64,000 nucleotides of DNA from Qipengyuania xiapuensis (lineage in GTDB: Bacteria; Pseudomonadota; Alphaproteobacteria; Sphingomonadales; Sphingomonadaceae). Below are positions 7,716 to 16,261 of this stretch, one piece after another. How positions within the stretch are numbered: position 1 is the first letter of the stretch; the number at the start of each line of letters is the position of its first letter. Made by a program: the position numbers and the translations under genes. Location: assembly GCF_019711395.1 (NCBI RefSeq), contig NZ_JAIGNL010000001.1:620001-684000 (forward strand), given 5' to 3'. The notes under the pieces were generated by a model. It was given only the letters and a program-made list of their open reading frames with translations. It did not search any database and had not been told where the DNA came from.

Positions 7716-9593
7716 TCAGCGCGTGGCGACGTAGCGTCCCGGCGCGTCTTCGATGACTTTATCGCCTTTTCCGCCCGGTTTGCGCTTGCCCGTGGCGGGT
7801 ACGGTTTCGCCGTCCTGCGTGCGCAACCAGTCGATCCAGTCCGGCCACCAGCTGCCCGGATGCTCTTCCGCCCCTTCGCGGAACTCTGCCAGCGTGCGCG
7901 GCGAGCCATCGTTGGTCCAGTACTGGTACTTGCCCGAGGAGGGCGGATTCACCACGCCGGCGATATGGCCGGAGCCAGCCAGCACGAACTTGATCGGGCC
8001 GGTGAAGTGTTCCTGCAGGCGCCAGACGCTTTCGGCCGGCGCAATGTGGTCTTCCTTACCCGCCTGCACGTAGGTGGGCGTCTTGACCTGTCCGAGGTCG
8101 ATCGGCGTGTTGTCGACGCTCAGCGCATTCGCTTCCACGAGCCGGTTGTCGCGGTAGAGATCGCGCAGATACTGCTGGTGCCACTTGGCAGGCAGGTTGG
8201 TCACGTCGCCATTCCAGTGGAGCAGGTCGAAGGCCGGATAGTCCTCGCCCAGCAGGTAATTGTTCACGACGTAATTCCAGATGAGGTCGGTGCCGCGAAG
8301 CAGGTTGAAGGTCGCCGCCATGTAGCGCCCGTCGAGATAACCGTCGGGCGAGAGAGCCTTGATCGCACCCAGCTGCTGGTCGTCGACGAAGTTGAGCAAC
8401 TCGCCCGCTTTCTCGAAGTCGACCTGCGCAGTGAAGAAGGTGGCGCTCTTCACCTTGTCCTCTTCACCGCGGGTGTGAAGCAGCGAGAGCGTTGCCGCGA
8501 GCGTGGTGCCCGCGACGCAGTAACCGATCGTGTGCACGCTCGGCACGTCGAGACGGGTGCGGATGTGGTCGATCGCGTCGATCTGGCCGCGCACGTAATC
8601 GTCCCAGACCACGTCCTTCATGCTGGCATCGGCCGATTTCCAGCTGACCATGAAGACGGTCACGCCCTGGTCGACTGCCCATTTCACGAAACTCTTCTTC
8701 TCGTTCAGATCGAGGATGTAGAACCGGTTGATCCACGGCGGGAAGATCACGAGCGGGGTCGCCATGACCTTCTCGGTCGTCGGCGAGTACTGGATCAGCT
8801 GGTAGAGCGGGGTCTCGTGAACGACCTTGCCCGGGGTCGTGGCGATGTTCTCGCCCAGCTTGAAGGCGCTGGCATCGGTATGTGAGAGCTGTCCGCGGCG
8901 CATGTCGGCGAGCAGGTGCTCCATGCCCTTCACGAGGTTCTGGCCCTTGGTCTCGAGCGTGCGCTCCATCACGACGGGGTTGGTGAGCGGGAAGTTGGCA
9001 GGACTCGCCGCCTCGGTGATCGCCTTGGTCGTGAAGCGCAGCTGTTCGCGCTGCTGCGGATTGAGACCATCCATCCGGTCGGCCATCTCCTCGACCCGCT
9101 CGGCAAGGAAAAGATAGGTCTGGTGGATCAGGGCGAAGGCAGGGTGGGCGCGCCACTTTTCATCGGCGAAGCGCCGGTCCTTGCGCGGCAGTTCGACCTC
9201 GCCGTCGGCCTTCTCGGAAGCCTTCGGCCCGAGCCCGTACTGGCCGAGCACGTCGTTCCACAGCGCCATGCCCTCTTCCCAGAGCGCCTTTTGCTGTTCG
9301 GCCTGAGCGATCGGCATCTGCTTGTACCAGTCGGTGGCCAGCGCCATCCAGCGCGCGGGATCGAAATAGGGGACCAGCGCCTGCGGGTTGCTCATCTGCT
9401 CGGTCTGGTACTGCGCCCACAGTGCTTGCAGCTTCGCGCCGGTTTCGGCCCATGCCTGCGCGTCCTCGGGCTTCATCGCCGCTTCGCCCATGATCGCCGG
9501 ATCGACCGCTCCTGTCATCGGCGCGAAGATCGCGCGCGCCAGCTTGGCTGGATGTTCGAAGAGATTGGTGAAGGGATCGGGCGTTTCGTTCAT
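7716..9593 (-). CDS. phaC: Class I poly(3-hydroxyalkanoate) synthase PhaC
   Basis: 625 residues, slightly longer than typical class I enzymes (about 590). PhaC polymerises (R)-3-hydroxyacyl-CoA into polyester on the granule surface, releasing CoA. The lipase-like box is GYCVAG with the nucleophilic cysteine at about residue 359; the partner acidic residue is in AGKEDHIAP and the histidine in AGSGHIAGV near the C-terminal end. The N-terminal 200 residues carry the family's regulatory part (PDFIDWxx type segments and NPLVMER-like stretch reads NPVVMERTL). The start ATG is at 9591-9593 with AAGAGAATG context. Gene order phaC then phasin on the same strand makes a small PHA locus; phaA, phaB and phaR are absent here. 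Confidence 0.95.
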   Translation of the reverse strand: MNETPDPFTNLFEHPAKLARAIFAPMTGAVDPAIMGEAAMKPEDAQAWAETGAKLQALWAQYQTEQMSNPQALVPYFDPARWMALATDWYKQMPIAQAEQQKALWEEGMALWNDVLGQYGLGPKASEKADGEVELPRKDRRFADEKWRAHPAFALIHQTYLFLAERVEEMADRMDGLNPQQREQLRFTTKAITEAASPANFPLTNPVVMERTLETKGQNLVKGMEHLLADMRRGQLSHTDASAFKLGENIATTPGKVVHETPLYQLIQYSPTTEKVMATPLVIFPPWINRFYILDLNEKKSFVKWAVDQGVTVFMVSWKSADASMKDVVWDDYVRGQIDAIDHIRTRLDVPSVHTIGYCVAGTTLAATLSLLHTRGEEDKVKSATFFTAQVDFEKAGELLNFVDDQQLGAIKALSPDGYLDGRYMAATFNLLRGTDLIWNYVVNNYLLGEDYPAFDLLHWNGDVTNLPAKWHQQYLRDLYRDNRLVEANALSVDNTPIDLGQVKTPTYVQAGKEDHIAPAESVWRLQEHFTGPIKFVLAGSGHIAGVVNPPSSGKYQYWTNDGSPRTLAEFREGAEEHPGSWWPDWIDWLRTQDGETVPATGKRKPGGKGDKVIEDAPGRYVATR

Positions 9594-9728
9594 TCTCTTT
9601 CCTTAGCGTGGCGAAGCGCTGTTTGTCGCGGACTTAGAATATTCCGCGCCCCCATGCATCTATGCCGTTTGCGCGTGCCGCATGAATAGGTAATCAGTAT
9701 GACACGATAAACGCCCGACGGAGCCTAA

Positions 9729-10913
9729 ATGTCCGACGAATTCTACCGCATCAAACGCATGCCGCCCTATGTCATCGCGGAGGTCAACGCGATGCGCCAC
9801 GCGGCACGCCAGGCGGGCAGGGACATCATCGACCTTGGCATGGGCAATCCCGACCAGCCCCCGCCGCAGCACGTCATCGACAAGCTTTGCGAGGTGGCCT
9901 CCAAACCCGATGCGCATGGCTATTCGCAGTCGAAGGGCATTCCGGGCCTCCGCCGCGCGCAGGCCAAATATTACGAGCGCCGCTTCGGAGTGAGCCTCGA
10001 TCCCGAGAGCGAGGTCGTGGTCACCATGGGCTCGAAAGAGGGCCTCTCCTCGATGGCGACGGCTATCAGTGCGCCGGGTGACGTGATCCTCGCACCGAGC
10101 CCCGCCTATCCGATCCACACCTATGGCTTCATCATTGCCGGCGCGACGATCCGCTCTGTGCCGACGACGCCCGACGAGCGCTATTGGCGCGCGCTTGAGA
10201 ACGCGATGGCCTTCACCGTCCCGCGCCCTACCGTGCTGGTGGTCAATTATCCGAGCAATCCCACGGCCGAGACGGTCGATCTCGCCTTCTACGAGCGGCT
10301 GGTCGACTGGGCGCGCGACAACAATGTCTGGGTGCTGTCCGACCTCGCCTATTCGGAACTTTACTACGATGGAAACCCGACGCGCTCGATCCTCGAGGTG
10401 CCCGGCGCGAAAGATGTGGCGGTCGAGTTCACCTCCATGTCCAAGACCTATTCCATGGCGGGCTGGCGCATGGGCTTCTGCGTCGGCAATCCCAAGCTGA
10501 TCGCCGCGCTCACGCGCGTGAAAAGCTATCTCGACTACGGTGCTTTCACCCCGATCCAGGCGGCCGCCTGCGCCGCGCTCAACGGCCCGCAGGATGTCGT
10601 CGAACAGAATCGCCAGCGCTACCAGGCGCGCCGCGACGTGATGGTGGAGAGCTTCACCCGCGCAGGCTGGGAAATCCCCTCGCCGCCAGCCAGCATGTTC
10701 ACCTGGGCCAAGCTCCCGCCCGGTTTCGAGCACATGGGCAGCCTCGAATTTTCGAAGCGCCTGCTGCAGGAAGCCGAGGTCGCCGTCGCTGCGGGCGTCG
10801 GTTTCGGCGAGGAGGGCGAGGGCTACGTCCGCATCGCCATGGTCGAGAACGAACAGCGCATCCGGCAGGCCGCGCGCAACATCAAGAAGTTCCTCTCCGA
10901 CTACGCCCGGTGA
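9729..10913 (+). CDS. alaC: AlaC-like pyridoxal-phosphate aminotransferase
   Basis: 394 residues, fold-type I class I/II aminotransferase. The best match by sequence style is AlaC (glutamate-pyruvate transaminase) and relatives often annotated LL-diaminopimelate aminotransferase: IDLGMGNPDQPPPQHVI near residue 40, HGYSQSKGIPGLR, VVNYPSNPTAETV, and the cofactor lysine in SMSKTYSMAGWRMGF (Lys at about 239). It interconverts alanine or a related amino acid with its keto acid. It diverges from phaC over 135 bp and is a single-gene unit. Exact substrate preference between alanine and other amino acids is not settled by sequence alone. Confidence 0.88.
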   Translation: MSDEFYRIKRMPPYVIAEVNAMRHAARQAGRDIIDLGMGNPDQPPPQHVIDKLCEVASKPDAHGYSQSKGIPGLRRAQAKYYERRFGVSLDPESEVVVTMGSKEGLSSMATAISAPGDVILAPSPAYPIHTYGFIIAGATIRSVPTTPDERYWRALENAMAFTVPRPTVLVVNYPSNPTAETVDLAFYERLVDWARDNNVWVLSDLAYSELYYDGNPTRSILEVPGAKDVAVEFTSMSKTYSMAGWRMGFCVGNPKLIAALTRVKSYLDYGAFTPIQAAACAALNGPQDVVEQNRQRYQARRDVMVESFTRAGWEIPSPPASMFTWAKLPPGFEHMGSLEFSKRLLQEAEVAVAAGVGFGEEGEGYVRIAMVENEQRIRQAARNIKKFLSDYAR

Positions 10914-10917
10914 TCGC

Positions 10918-10934
10918 TCCCGAGGTCCTCGGGA
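10918..10934 (+). terminator. Short hairpin after alaC
   Basis: TCCCGA and TCGGGA (10918-10923, 10929-10934) form a hairpin starting 5 nt after the stop codon. There is no T-run, so termination is only a possibility. Confidence 0.3.
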
Positions 10935-11017
10935 AATCACCTAAGTATTTGTGCGGAATTTAGAAAAAGTGCGCTGTCAGCCATTGGTTAAGTGACGGGT
11001 GGGCATAGGAGTCCACT

Positions 11018-11788
11018 ATGTCCCTTGCTGAATATTCATGGCTATCGGTCGCACCGAGCCCTCCGGGCAGGTGGGACCTGCGCATGCTTGGATGGCGAAT
11101 GAGGCCATACTTCCGCTGCGAAAATCTGCCTTCGGGCATTCCGACACTGCTCGACTGGCGGATCGGCTGCCGATGTCCCGACTGGGGCCTGCTGTCCGAC
11201 AAGCAGAACGTCATCGCGATCGGCGTCGACGATGCCGAGACCCGCGCCCAGCTGCTGGGCGAAGGCTTCGGCGACGCGCTCGATTCGCAGCATGCACTGG
11301 TCGAGCTGGCAGCCCGGCTGCTCAAGCTCGACGGGCTTGCCAAGACCATTCCGCAGCAGCGCCGCGTCGGTCCGCTGGTGCTCGACCTCTTCCACCGCGA
11401 TGCGCGTGTCGATCACTGCTGGATCGGGCTGCACCCCCGCGAATTCGGATTGCTCTGGCGGCTGGCTGAAACGCCCGATCGGCAGGTGTCCCGCAAGGAG
11501 CTGTTGCAGGACGTGTGGCGGCTGAAGCACGAGCCGGAAACCAACTCGCTCGAAGTCCATGTCTCGCGGCTGCGCGCCAAGCTGGCGGTCTCCGGCCTCG
11601 GCTGGATCGTGCAGACGCATCCCGGCGGCGGCTACCGGATCGGCACTCCGGGAGAGGCGGGCGAAAGGCGCGCCTCCATCCTTGCCACGCGCAAGCTGGA
11701 CAGCACGGGCGCGATCAAGCAGGAAAGGCGCTCACACCAGCTGGGAATAGCAGAACGCCATGAGCACCGAGAACCGCGTTACGATTGA
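11018..11788 (+). CDS. Winged-helix (OmpR/PhoB-type) regulator with degenerate receiver
   Basis: 256 residues; ATG at 11018 preceded by AGGAG at ideal spacing. The C-terminal domain (about 125-215) is an OmpR-type winged helix: LHPREFGLLWRLAE, VSRKELLQDVWRL, a recognition segment NSLEVHVSRLRAKL and the wing WIVQTHPGGGYRIG. The N-terminal 110 residues only loosely resemble a receiver: the last part (VDDAETRAQLLGEGFGDAL then LVELAARLLKLD) resembles its final helices, but no phosphoacceptor aspartate region is recognisable. So phosphorylation is unlikely. Its last 29 bp overlap the crotonase gene in another frame, implying coupled translation. Target genes are unknown. Confidence 0.8.
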   Translation: MSLAEYSWLSVAPSPPGRWDLRMLGWRMRPYFRCENLPSGIPTLLDWRIGCRCPDWGLLSDKQNVIAIGVDDAETRAQLLGEGFGDALDSQHALVELAARLLKLDGLAKTIPQQRRVGPLVLDLFHRDARVDHCWIGLHPREFGLLWRLAETPDRQVSRKELLQDVWRLKHEPETNSLEVHVSRLRAKLAVSGLGWIVQTHPGGGYRIGTPGEAGERRASILATRKLDSTGAIKQERRSHQLGIAERHEHREPRYD

Positions 11789-12554
11789 CCTTGCCGACAA
11801 CGGCGTCGCGCAGGTCCGCTTCAACCGCCCCGACAAGATGAACGCGCTCGATCCGGCACAGTTCGAAGCGATCATCGAGGCCGGCGAGAAGCTGCGCACG
11901 ATGAAGGGGCTTCGTGTGGTGGTGCTCGCGGGCGAGGGCAAGGCATTCTGCGCCGGGCTCGACATTTCGAGCTTCACTGCCGACGGGGAACGCAAGCCAC
12001 TCGCAGAACGCACGCATGGCAATGCCAACAGGGCGCAGGAAGCGGCGATGACCTGGCGCAAGTGTCCCGTGCCGGTGATCGCTGCGGTACACGGAGTATG
12101 TTTCGGCGGCGGTCTGCAGATCGCGAGCGGCGCTGACATCCGCGTGGTCCATCCCGCAACGCGCATGGCGATCATGGAGCTGAAATGGGGCCTCGTCCCC
12201 GACATGGGCGGCTACAACCTGTGGCGCGGCCTTATCCGCGACGACGTGCTGCGCGAGCTGGTCTACACGAACCGCGAGTTCACCGGTGCGGAGGCGAAGG
12301 AATACGGTCTCGCGACCCACGTGACCGAAGATCCGCTGGGCAAGGCGAACGACATCGCGAACGAGATCGCCAACCGCAATCCCGAAGCCATCCGCGGCGC
12401 CAAGCGCCTCTCCGAAGCGATGTTCGAGAAATCGGGTGACGAGATCCTGATGGCTGAAAGCGTCGAGCAGGATGCAGTGATGCGCAAGCCCAACCAGATC
12501 GAGGCGGTCATGGCCGGCATGCAGAAGCGGGCGCCCAACTTCACCGACGTCTAG
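11760..12554 (+). CDS. Crotonase/enoyl-CoA hydratase family protein
   Basis: 264 residues, normal for the crotonase superfamily. Oxyanion-hole segments are visible: GKAFCAGLDIS near residue 65 and GVCFGGGLQIASGADIR near 120, with a downstream MELKWGLVPDMGG. The acidic residue positions typical of active hydratases cannot be confirmed by eye, so it may be an isomerase or hydrolase in fatty-acid or aromatic catabolism. It starts inside the 3' end of the regulator gene (29 bp overlap), forming a two-gene operon. Confidence 0.85.
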   Translation: MSTENRVTIDLADNGVAQVRFNRPDKMNALDPAQFEAIIEAGEKLRTMKGLRVVVLAGEGKAFCAGLDISSFTADGERKPLAERTHGNANRAQEAAMTWRKCPVPVIAAVHGVCFGGGLQIASGADIRVVHPATRMAIMELKWGLVPDMGGYNLWRGLIRDDVLRELVYTNREFTGAEAKEYGLATHVTEDPLGKANDIANEIANRNPEAIRGAKRLSEAMFEKSGDEILMAESVEQDAVMRKPNQIEAVMAGMQKRAPNFTDV

Positions 12555-12556
12555 AG

Positions 12557-12578
12557 GGCAACCACCCCCGCGGTTGCC
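12557..12578. terminator. Hairpin between convergent genes
   Basis: GGCAACC (12557-12563) pairs with GGTTGCC (12572-12578), 8 nt loop. It lies between the stops of the crotonase and amidohydrolase genes. No T-run follows on either strand, so efficiency is uncertain. Confidence 0.45.
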
Positions 12579-12589
12579 GGCGGCGATCG

Positions 12590-14023
12590 CTAGAGTCCGA
12601 GCGCCGCGGGATCGGTACCTTGCGCCTCAAGCGCTTCGACCAAGTTCGCCTGCGTCCTGCCGACATCGTGTTCGGCCGCTTCGACCAGCATGGCATCGAG
12701 CGCGGCGCGATCGTGGAACTTCCCGCCCGCGACGACAGCAGAAACCGAGCGCAGCGTGGCCAGGTCCTCGGTCGGATCGGCGTCCAGCAGGATCAGGTCC
12801 GCCCGCTGTCCCTCTGCGACCCGGCCCGCGATTGCTTCTTCGCCAAGGGCGATTGCAGGGTTGATTGTGGCTGCTCGCAGAACTTCTAGCCTGTCGAGAC
12901 CGGCTTCTTCCAGCAGTTCGAGCTCATCGATCAGCGACATTCCGGGGACGTTGGTGAAGATGCCAGCATCGCTCCCCGCCACGAGGAGCACGCCCTCTTC
13001 CGACAGGTATTTCGTAATGAGCTTGTAGAATTCGAAAGCCGCTCGGTTCCGTGGCACGTCTTCATTGCTCCAGCGGTCGTATTCGGCCTGGCTGGTCGCG
13101 ACCAGCAGCGGGTTCATGAGGCCGGTCCCCTTGCGCCCGAGGTATTCACCCTTCGTCTCGGCCACCCTCAGCAAATTGTAGAATGCCAGCAAGGTGGCAT
13201 CGACAGGGACATTCGCGGCGGCAATCCGCTTGGCGAGCTCGCGCGCCGCGGCCTCATCGTGGCGGTCGCGCAAGCCGTGCCACACGATCGATTCAACATG
13301 CTCGATCGTGACGAGGCCGTCATCGAGGATTTCCTCGAATGCGATCTCGAAGGGCAGTTCCGCAGGCATTCCCTTCTTGCGCACGCCCTCGGGCGTATGG
13401 CCCATGACGGTCATGTCGAGACTCGCGGCCTCCTCGAGCAGTGCCTCGTAAGCTTCGCGGGTGAGGTTGGAGTAGACCTTGAGTTGGCGGTACCCTTGCT
13501 CGTGCTGGCTCCGCACCGCCGCGCGCGCCTCTTCTGCAGTGGTCACGAACTGGTGGTTGATCTGCTGGTTCGGGCCCGGGCTGTTGAGGATCGGACCGGT
13601 GGTCAGAAGGCGTGGTCCTGCAAGCGTGCCGGCCTCGATCTTGCTGGCAAGGCGCAGGTGCAAGGGCATGCCGGACGCGTTGCGAACCGTCGTGACGCCA
13701 TGCGCCAGATAGGCGCCGAGCGACGCGCGGTCCCAGATATGCACATGCATGTCGACCAGCCCCGCCATGACGACGCGACCATCGCCCTCGACGACCCGCG
13801 TGGCAGTATCCGGTTCGATCTCCCCTGCAGGAGCCAGCTTGGTGATTCTCCCGTTCTCGATCAGGACCGACATGCCGGGGGCGAGGTCGGCTTGCTCGCC
13901 GTCGAGGTCGAGGATGCTCACGTTCTTGAGAAGGAGAGACTGGCCGGTATCGGCATGCACGGGCATCGCCAATGCTGCCATCAAGAGGCACAGCCCTGCG
14001 ACCAGCTTCGCGAACGCTTTCAT
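12590..14023 (-). CDS. Exported amidohydrolase (imidazolonepropionase/prolidase-like)
   Basis: 477 residues. Residues 1-24 are a Sec signal peptide ending near VHADTGQ. The metal-dependent amidohydrolase fold is clear: N-terminal beta segment (LLKNVSILDLDG), the metal-binding HxH at His93/His95 in GLVDMHVHIWD, a TTVRNASG strand, HTPEG, TIEHVES, the catalytic aspartate in VAGSDAGI, and the C-terminal ATINPAIALG and GQRADLILLDADP. Such enzymes hydrolyse amide or lactam bonds of dipeptides or cyclic compounds in the periplasm. Substrate is unknown. Single gene, convergent with the crotonase. Confidence 0.85.
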   Translation of the reverse strand: MKAFAKLVAGLCLLMAALAMPVHADTGQSLLLKNVSILDLDGEQADLAPGMSVLIENGRITKLAPAGEIEPDTATRVVEGDGRVVMAGLVDMHVHIWDRASLGAYLAHGVTTVRNASGMPLHLRLASKIEAGTLAGPRLLTTGPILNSPGPNQQINHQFVTTAEEARAAVRSQHEQGYRQLKVYSNLTREAYEALLEEAASLDMTVMGHTPEGVRKKGMPAELPFEIAFEEILDDGLVTIEHVESIVWHGLRDRHDEAAARELAKRIAAANVPVDATLLAFYNLLRVAETKGEYLGRKGTGLMNPLLVATSQAEYDRWSNEDVPRNRAAFEFYKLITKYLSEEGVLLVAGSDAGIFTNVPGMSLIDELELLEEAGLDRLEVLRAATINPAIALGEEAIAGRVAEGQRADLILLDADPTEDLATLRSVSAVVAGGKFHDRAALDAMLVEAAEHDVGRTQANLVEALEAQGTDPAALGL

Positions 14024-14123
14024 CCCACCCTCCGAATCCGTTGCGCCTTCCTTCTGACAGAAGTTTGCGACGGGTCAAAAACGTTCGGTTTGCAAGTGGA
14101 TCACCCGGACAGGCTCGCCAGCC

Positions 14124-14942
14124 TTAGCGAGCAACCTCGCCATATATCCACGCGAACGGCCCCGAATAGCTCACGATCGGGGTGTAGTCCTCCACCTGGT
14201 AGGCGGGCAGGACCATGTCGGTGCGATTGTCGAGGATGACGAGTCGCCCGCGCTGCTTGACCGCCAGCACTGCATGTTCGCCCTGCTGCCTGTCACGCAG
14301 CAGCACGAGGAACATGTCGTCCGAAGGGACGCCGATCGCCTTGAGCAGCGCCATCTTGGCGAGCGCGAAATCCTCGCAATCGCCGAAGCCGCGCCGGATC
14401 GTGGCGGGCGCGCTCGACCATTGGTCGACGCCCGGCGGCTCGTCGCGGTAGCGCACGTTCCAGTTGACCCATGTGTTCACCATGGCGACCGGATCGCGTG
14501 CGCCCGGCTGGCTGGCATTGGTGATCAGCTCGCGCCACGGGCCGGCTTCATCGCCGAGGTCGGCGAGCCGAACGCTGTCCCATTTCGTCATCGGCGCAGC
14601 TTCGTAGCCGACCGGCATGGCGATCATGCGGAACAGGCTGGGGTTCGGCGGACGGACCGGTGGGGGCGGCAGGGGCGGGGCGCAATGATGCGTTTCCTTG
14701 GCCATTTCGGGCTCGTCGGAAGGCAGAGTGAAAACGAAGCCGGTCGTGGGCATCACGAATGCCTCTTCGGCGGGTTCTTCAGCCCTTTCCTCGAAAACGC
14801 AATCGGCGCTCGGAGGGATCGACTGGACCATCTGGAGCGGTCCTGCCTGCGCAGTCTGAGCCTGCGCTGCGGGCAAGCCGCTTGTGGCGCTCGCCAGGAG
14901 CAGCGCTGCCGGAATTGCCTTTGCGAGTGAGTGCCTGTTCAT
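14124..14942 (-). CDS. Transglutaminase-like cysteine peptidase (BTLCP family)
   Basis: 272 residues from the ATG at 14940-14942. An in-frame start 96 nt upstream would add a basic segment in front of the signal peptide and is rejected. Residues 1-28 look like a signal peptide (AIPAALLLASATSG). A proline-rich linker (PPLPPPPVRPPNP) precedes the catalytic domain with Cys in RRGFGDCEDFALAK, His in GEHAVLAV and Asp in VILDNRTD. The family includes LapG-type periplasmic proteases, but the partner genes lapD and lapA are not here, so that role is not claimed. Confidence 0.85.
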   Translation of the reverse strand: MNRHSLAKAIPAALLLASATSGLPAAQAQTAQAGPLQMVQSIPPSADCVFEERAEEPAEEAFVMPTTGFVFTLPSDEPEMAKETHHCAPPLPPPPVRPPNPSLFRMIAMPVGYEAAPMTKWDSVRLADLGDEAGPWRELITNASQPGARDPVAMVNTWVNWNVRYRDEPPGVDQWSSAPATIRRGFGDCEDFALAKMALLKAIGVPSDDMFLVLLRDRQQGEHAVLAVKQRGRLVILDNRTDMVLPAYQVEDYTPIVSYSGPFAWIYGEVAR

Positions 14943-15072
14943 GCGGATCCCGTCGAGACTGCAAGATGCCAAGCGCCGGCGTCGGCGGCAAGCTGGAGAC
15001 GGGTCGGTCCGACTCGAATGCAGCACCGCGTGCCGCATGAGGCTTCCGGTCCCCTACCGGCAAGCGCCCGTG

Positions 15073-15852
15073 TCAGCCGAAGATCGCGACGCTCTGCATC
15101 CCGTCGAGCACCTGCCGTCCCTCGGTGTTCCAGAGACGGAGCCGCTCCGACGAATAGCCGCCCGCCGCGTGCTGGCTGGCGTTCTCCGACAGCCACCAGC
15201 CGTCATCGGTCGTCGGTGCGGTGTGGAGCAGGTTGAACGACCAGTTGATCGAGCTGATCGGTCCCTGCCGCTGCATGGCGCGCATCGCCCCCGGCGGAAG
15301 CACGTCGCCGAGCAGGATCAGCTCGCTGATCGGATCGAGGCCCCCCCGGTCCTTCAGGCGCGCCCAGCGGCGGACCACCGGCGCACCGGGGCCGCGCATG
15401 TCCTGTGCGCGGCGGATCTCGAAATTGTTCTGCAGGAATGCAGGGCCCTTGCCCTCCATAGCCGCATCGGCCTCTTCGGGCGGGCCGGGCCAGTTTTCGA
15501 CCGGCGCTGCCTCGTGCACTGCATTGGGCTCGCGCTCGGTGCCGAACAGCCAGAAGGCCGTCAGCGTGCACTTGCCCTCGCACCAGATCTCGCTGCGGAC
15601 CTGCGCCACATTGCGTCCCTGGCGCACGATCTCGCGCTTCAGTTCGACTTCGGGGCCGGTCGGGGAGACGAAGGCCACCTGACCCGCACGCAGCGGCGGC
15701 AGGTCGTCGAAGGCACGCACGGCGGCCGTATAGGCGATGAGCGCGGAAGCCCCGCCATACATGGTCCGGCCCTGCAGCCAGTGTTCGAGGTTTTCGAAGC
15801 GGATTTTCCCGCCCTCGGGCGTGATCGGATCGGTCAGGCTGGCAATGCTCAT
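15073..15852 (-). CDS. Acyl-CoA thioesterase-like, double hot-dog family
   Basis: 259 residues, the size of TesB-like or 4HBT_3 thioesterases with two hot-dog repeats. Recognisable segments are WLQGRTMYGGASALIAY near residue 25 and PISSINWSFNLLHTAPTTDDGWWLSENASQHAAGGYSSER split over the C-terminal half; the latter matches the second hot dog of this family. Expected reaction: hydrolysis of acyl-CoA to free acid and CoA in the cytoplasm. It stands alone, upstream of the tRNA-Cys gene on the opposite strand. Confidence 0.8.
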   Translation of the reverse strand: MSIASLTDPITPEGGKIRFENLEHWLQGRTMYGGASALIAYTAAVRAFDDLPPLRAGQVAFVSPTGPEVELKREIVRQGRNVAQVRSEIWCEGKCTLTAFWLFGTEREPNAVHEAAPVENWPGPPEEADAAMEGKGPAFLQNNFEIRRAQDMRGPGAPVVRRWARLKDRGGLDPISELILLGDVLPPGAMRAMQRQGPISSINWSFNLLHTAPTTDDGWWLSENASQHAAGGYSSERLRLWNTEGRQVLDGMQSVAIFG

Positions 15853-15966
15853 GCCCCTCCATCGCCCGCCAATCTGTCTTCGTCCAGACTGACGTTACGT
15901 AAGGCGATTGCAAAGCTTCCTGAGAATCGCTAGTGGGCCGCTTCCCGCCTCCCAAAGGTCGGGCGA

Positions 15967-16040
15967 GGCCCGATGGCGGAGTGGTGACGCAGAGGACTGC
16001 AAATCCTTGTACGCCGGTTCGATTCCGGCTCGGGCCTCCA
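15967..16040 (+). tRNA. tRNA-Cys (GCA)
   Basis: A 74 nt cloverleaf with encoded CCA. The acceptor GGCCCGA pairs with TCGGGCC, the anticodon stem AGGAC/(A)TCCTT frames the loop with GCA, and the T arm is GCCGG-TTCGATT-CCGGC. Confidence 0.95.
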
Positions 16041-16059
16041 CTTCCCTCCTCGGGAATGT

Positions 16060-16135
16060 GCCGCTTTAGCTCAGTTGGTAGAGCACATCATTCGTAATGA
16101 TGGGGTCACGTGTTCGAGTCACGTAAGCGGCACCA
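16060..16135 (+). tRNA. tRNA-Thr (CGT)
   Basis: 76 nt with encoded CCA. The acceptor GCCGCTT pairs with AAGCGGC, the anticodon stem ATCAT/ATGAT encloses TTCGTA with anticodon CGT, and the T arm is CACGT-GTTCGAGTC-ACGT(A). Its 3' part recurs in damaged form at 22133-22167. Confidence 0.95.
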
Positions 16136-16261
16136 CCCCTTCAAAAACCTAGAACTGAAGTCCCAGCGTAACGTGCTCTGGGCCTGAAAGTGGTTTGGGT
16201 CCCTCTTGGGAAAACTTTCGTAACCTGCGCTATATCGAGCGTTTGAGGACCGAAGTATTCT

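Noticed and set aside
14943..15072. Small coding region between the peptidase and thioesterase genes
   Set aside because: No frame has a start with ribosome binding site or a recognisable product.
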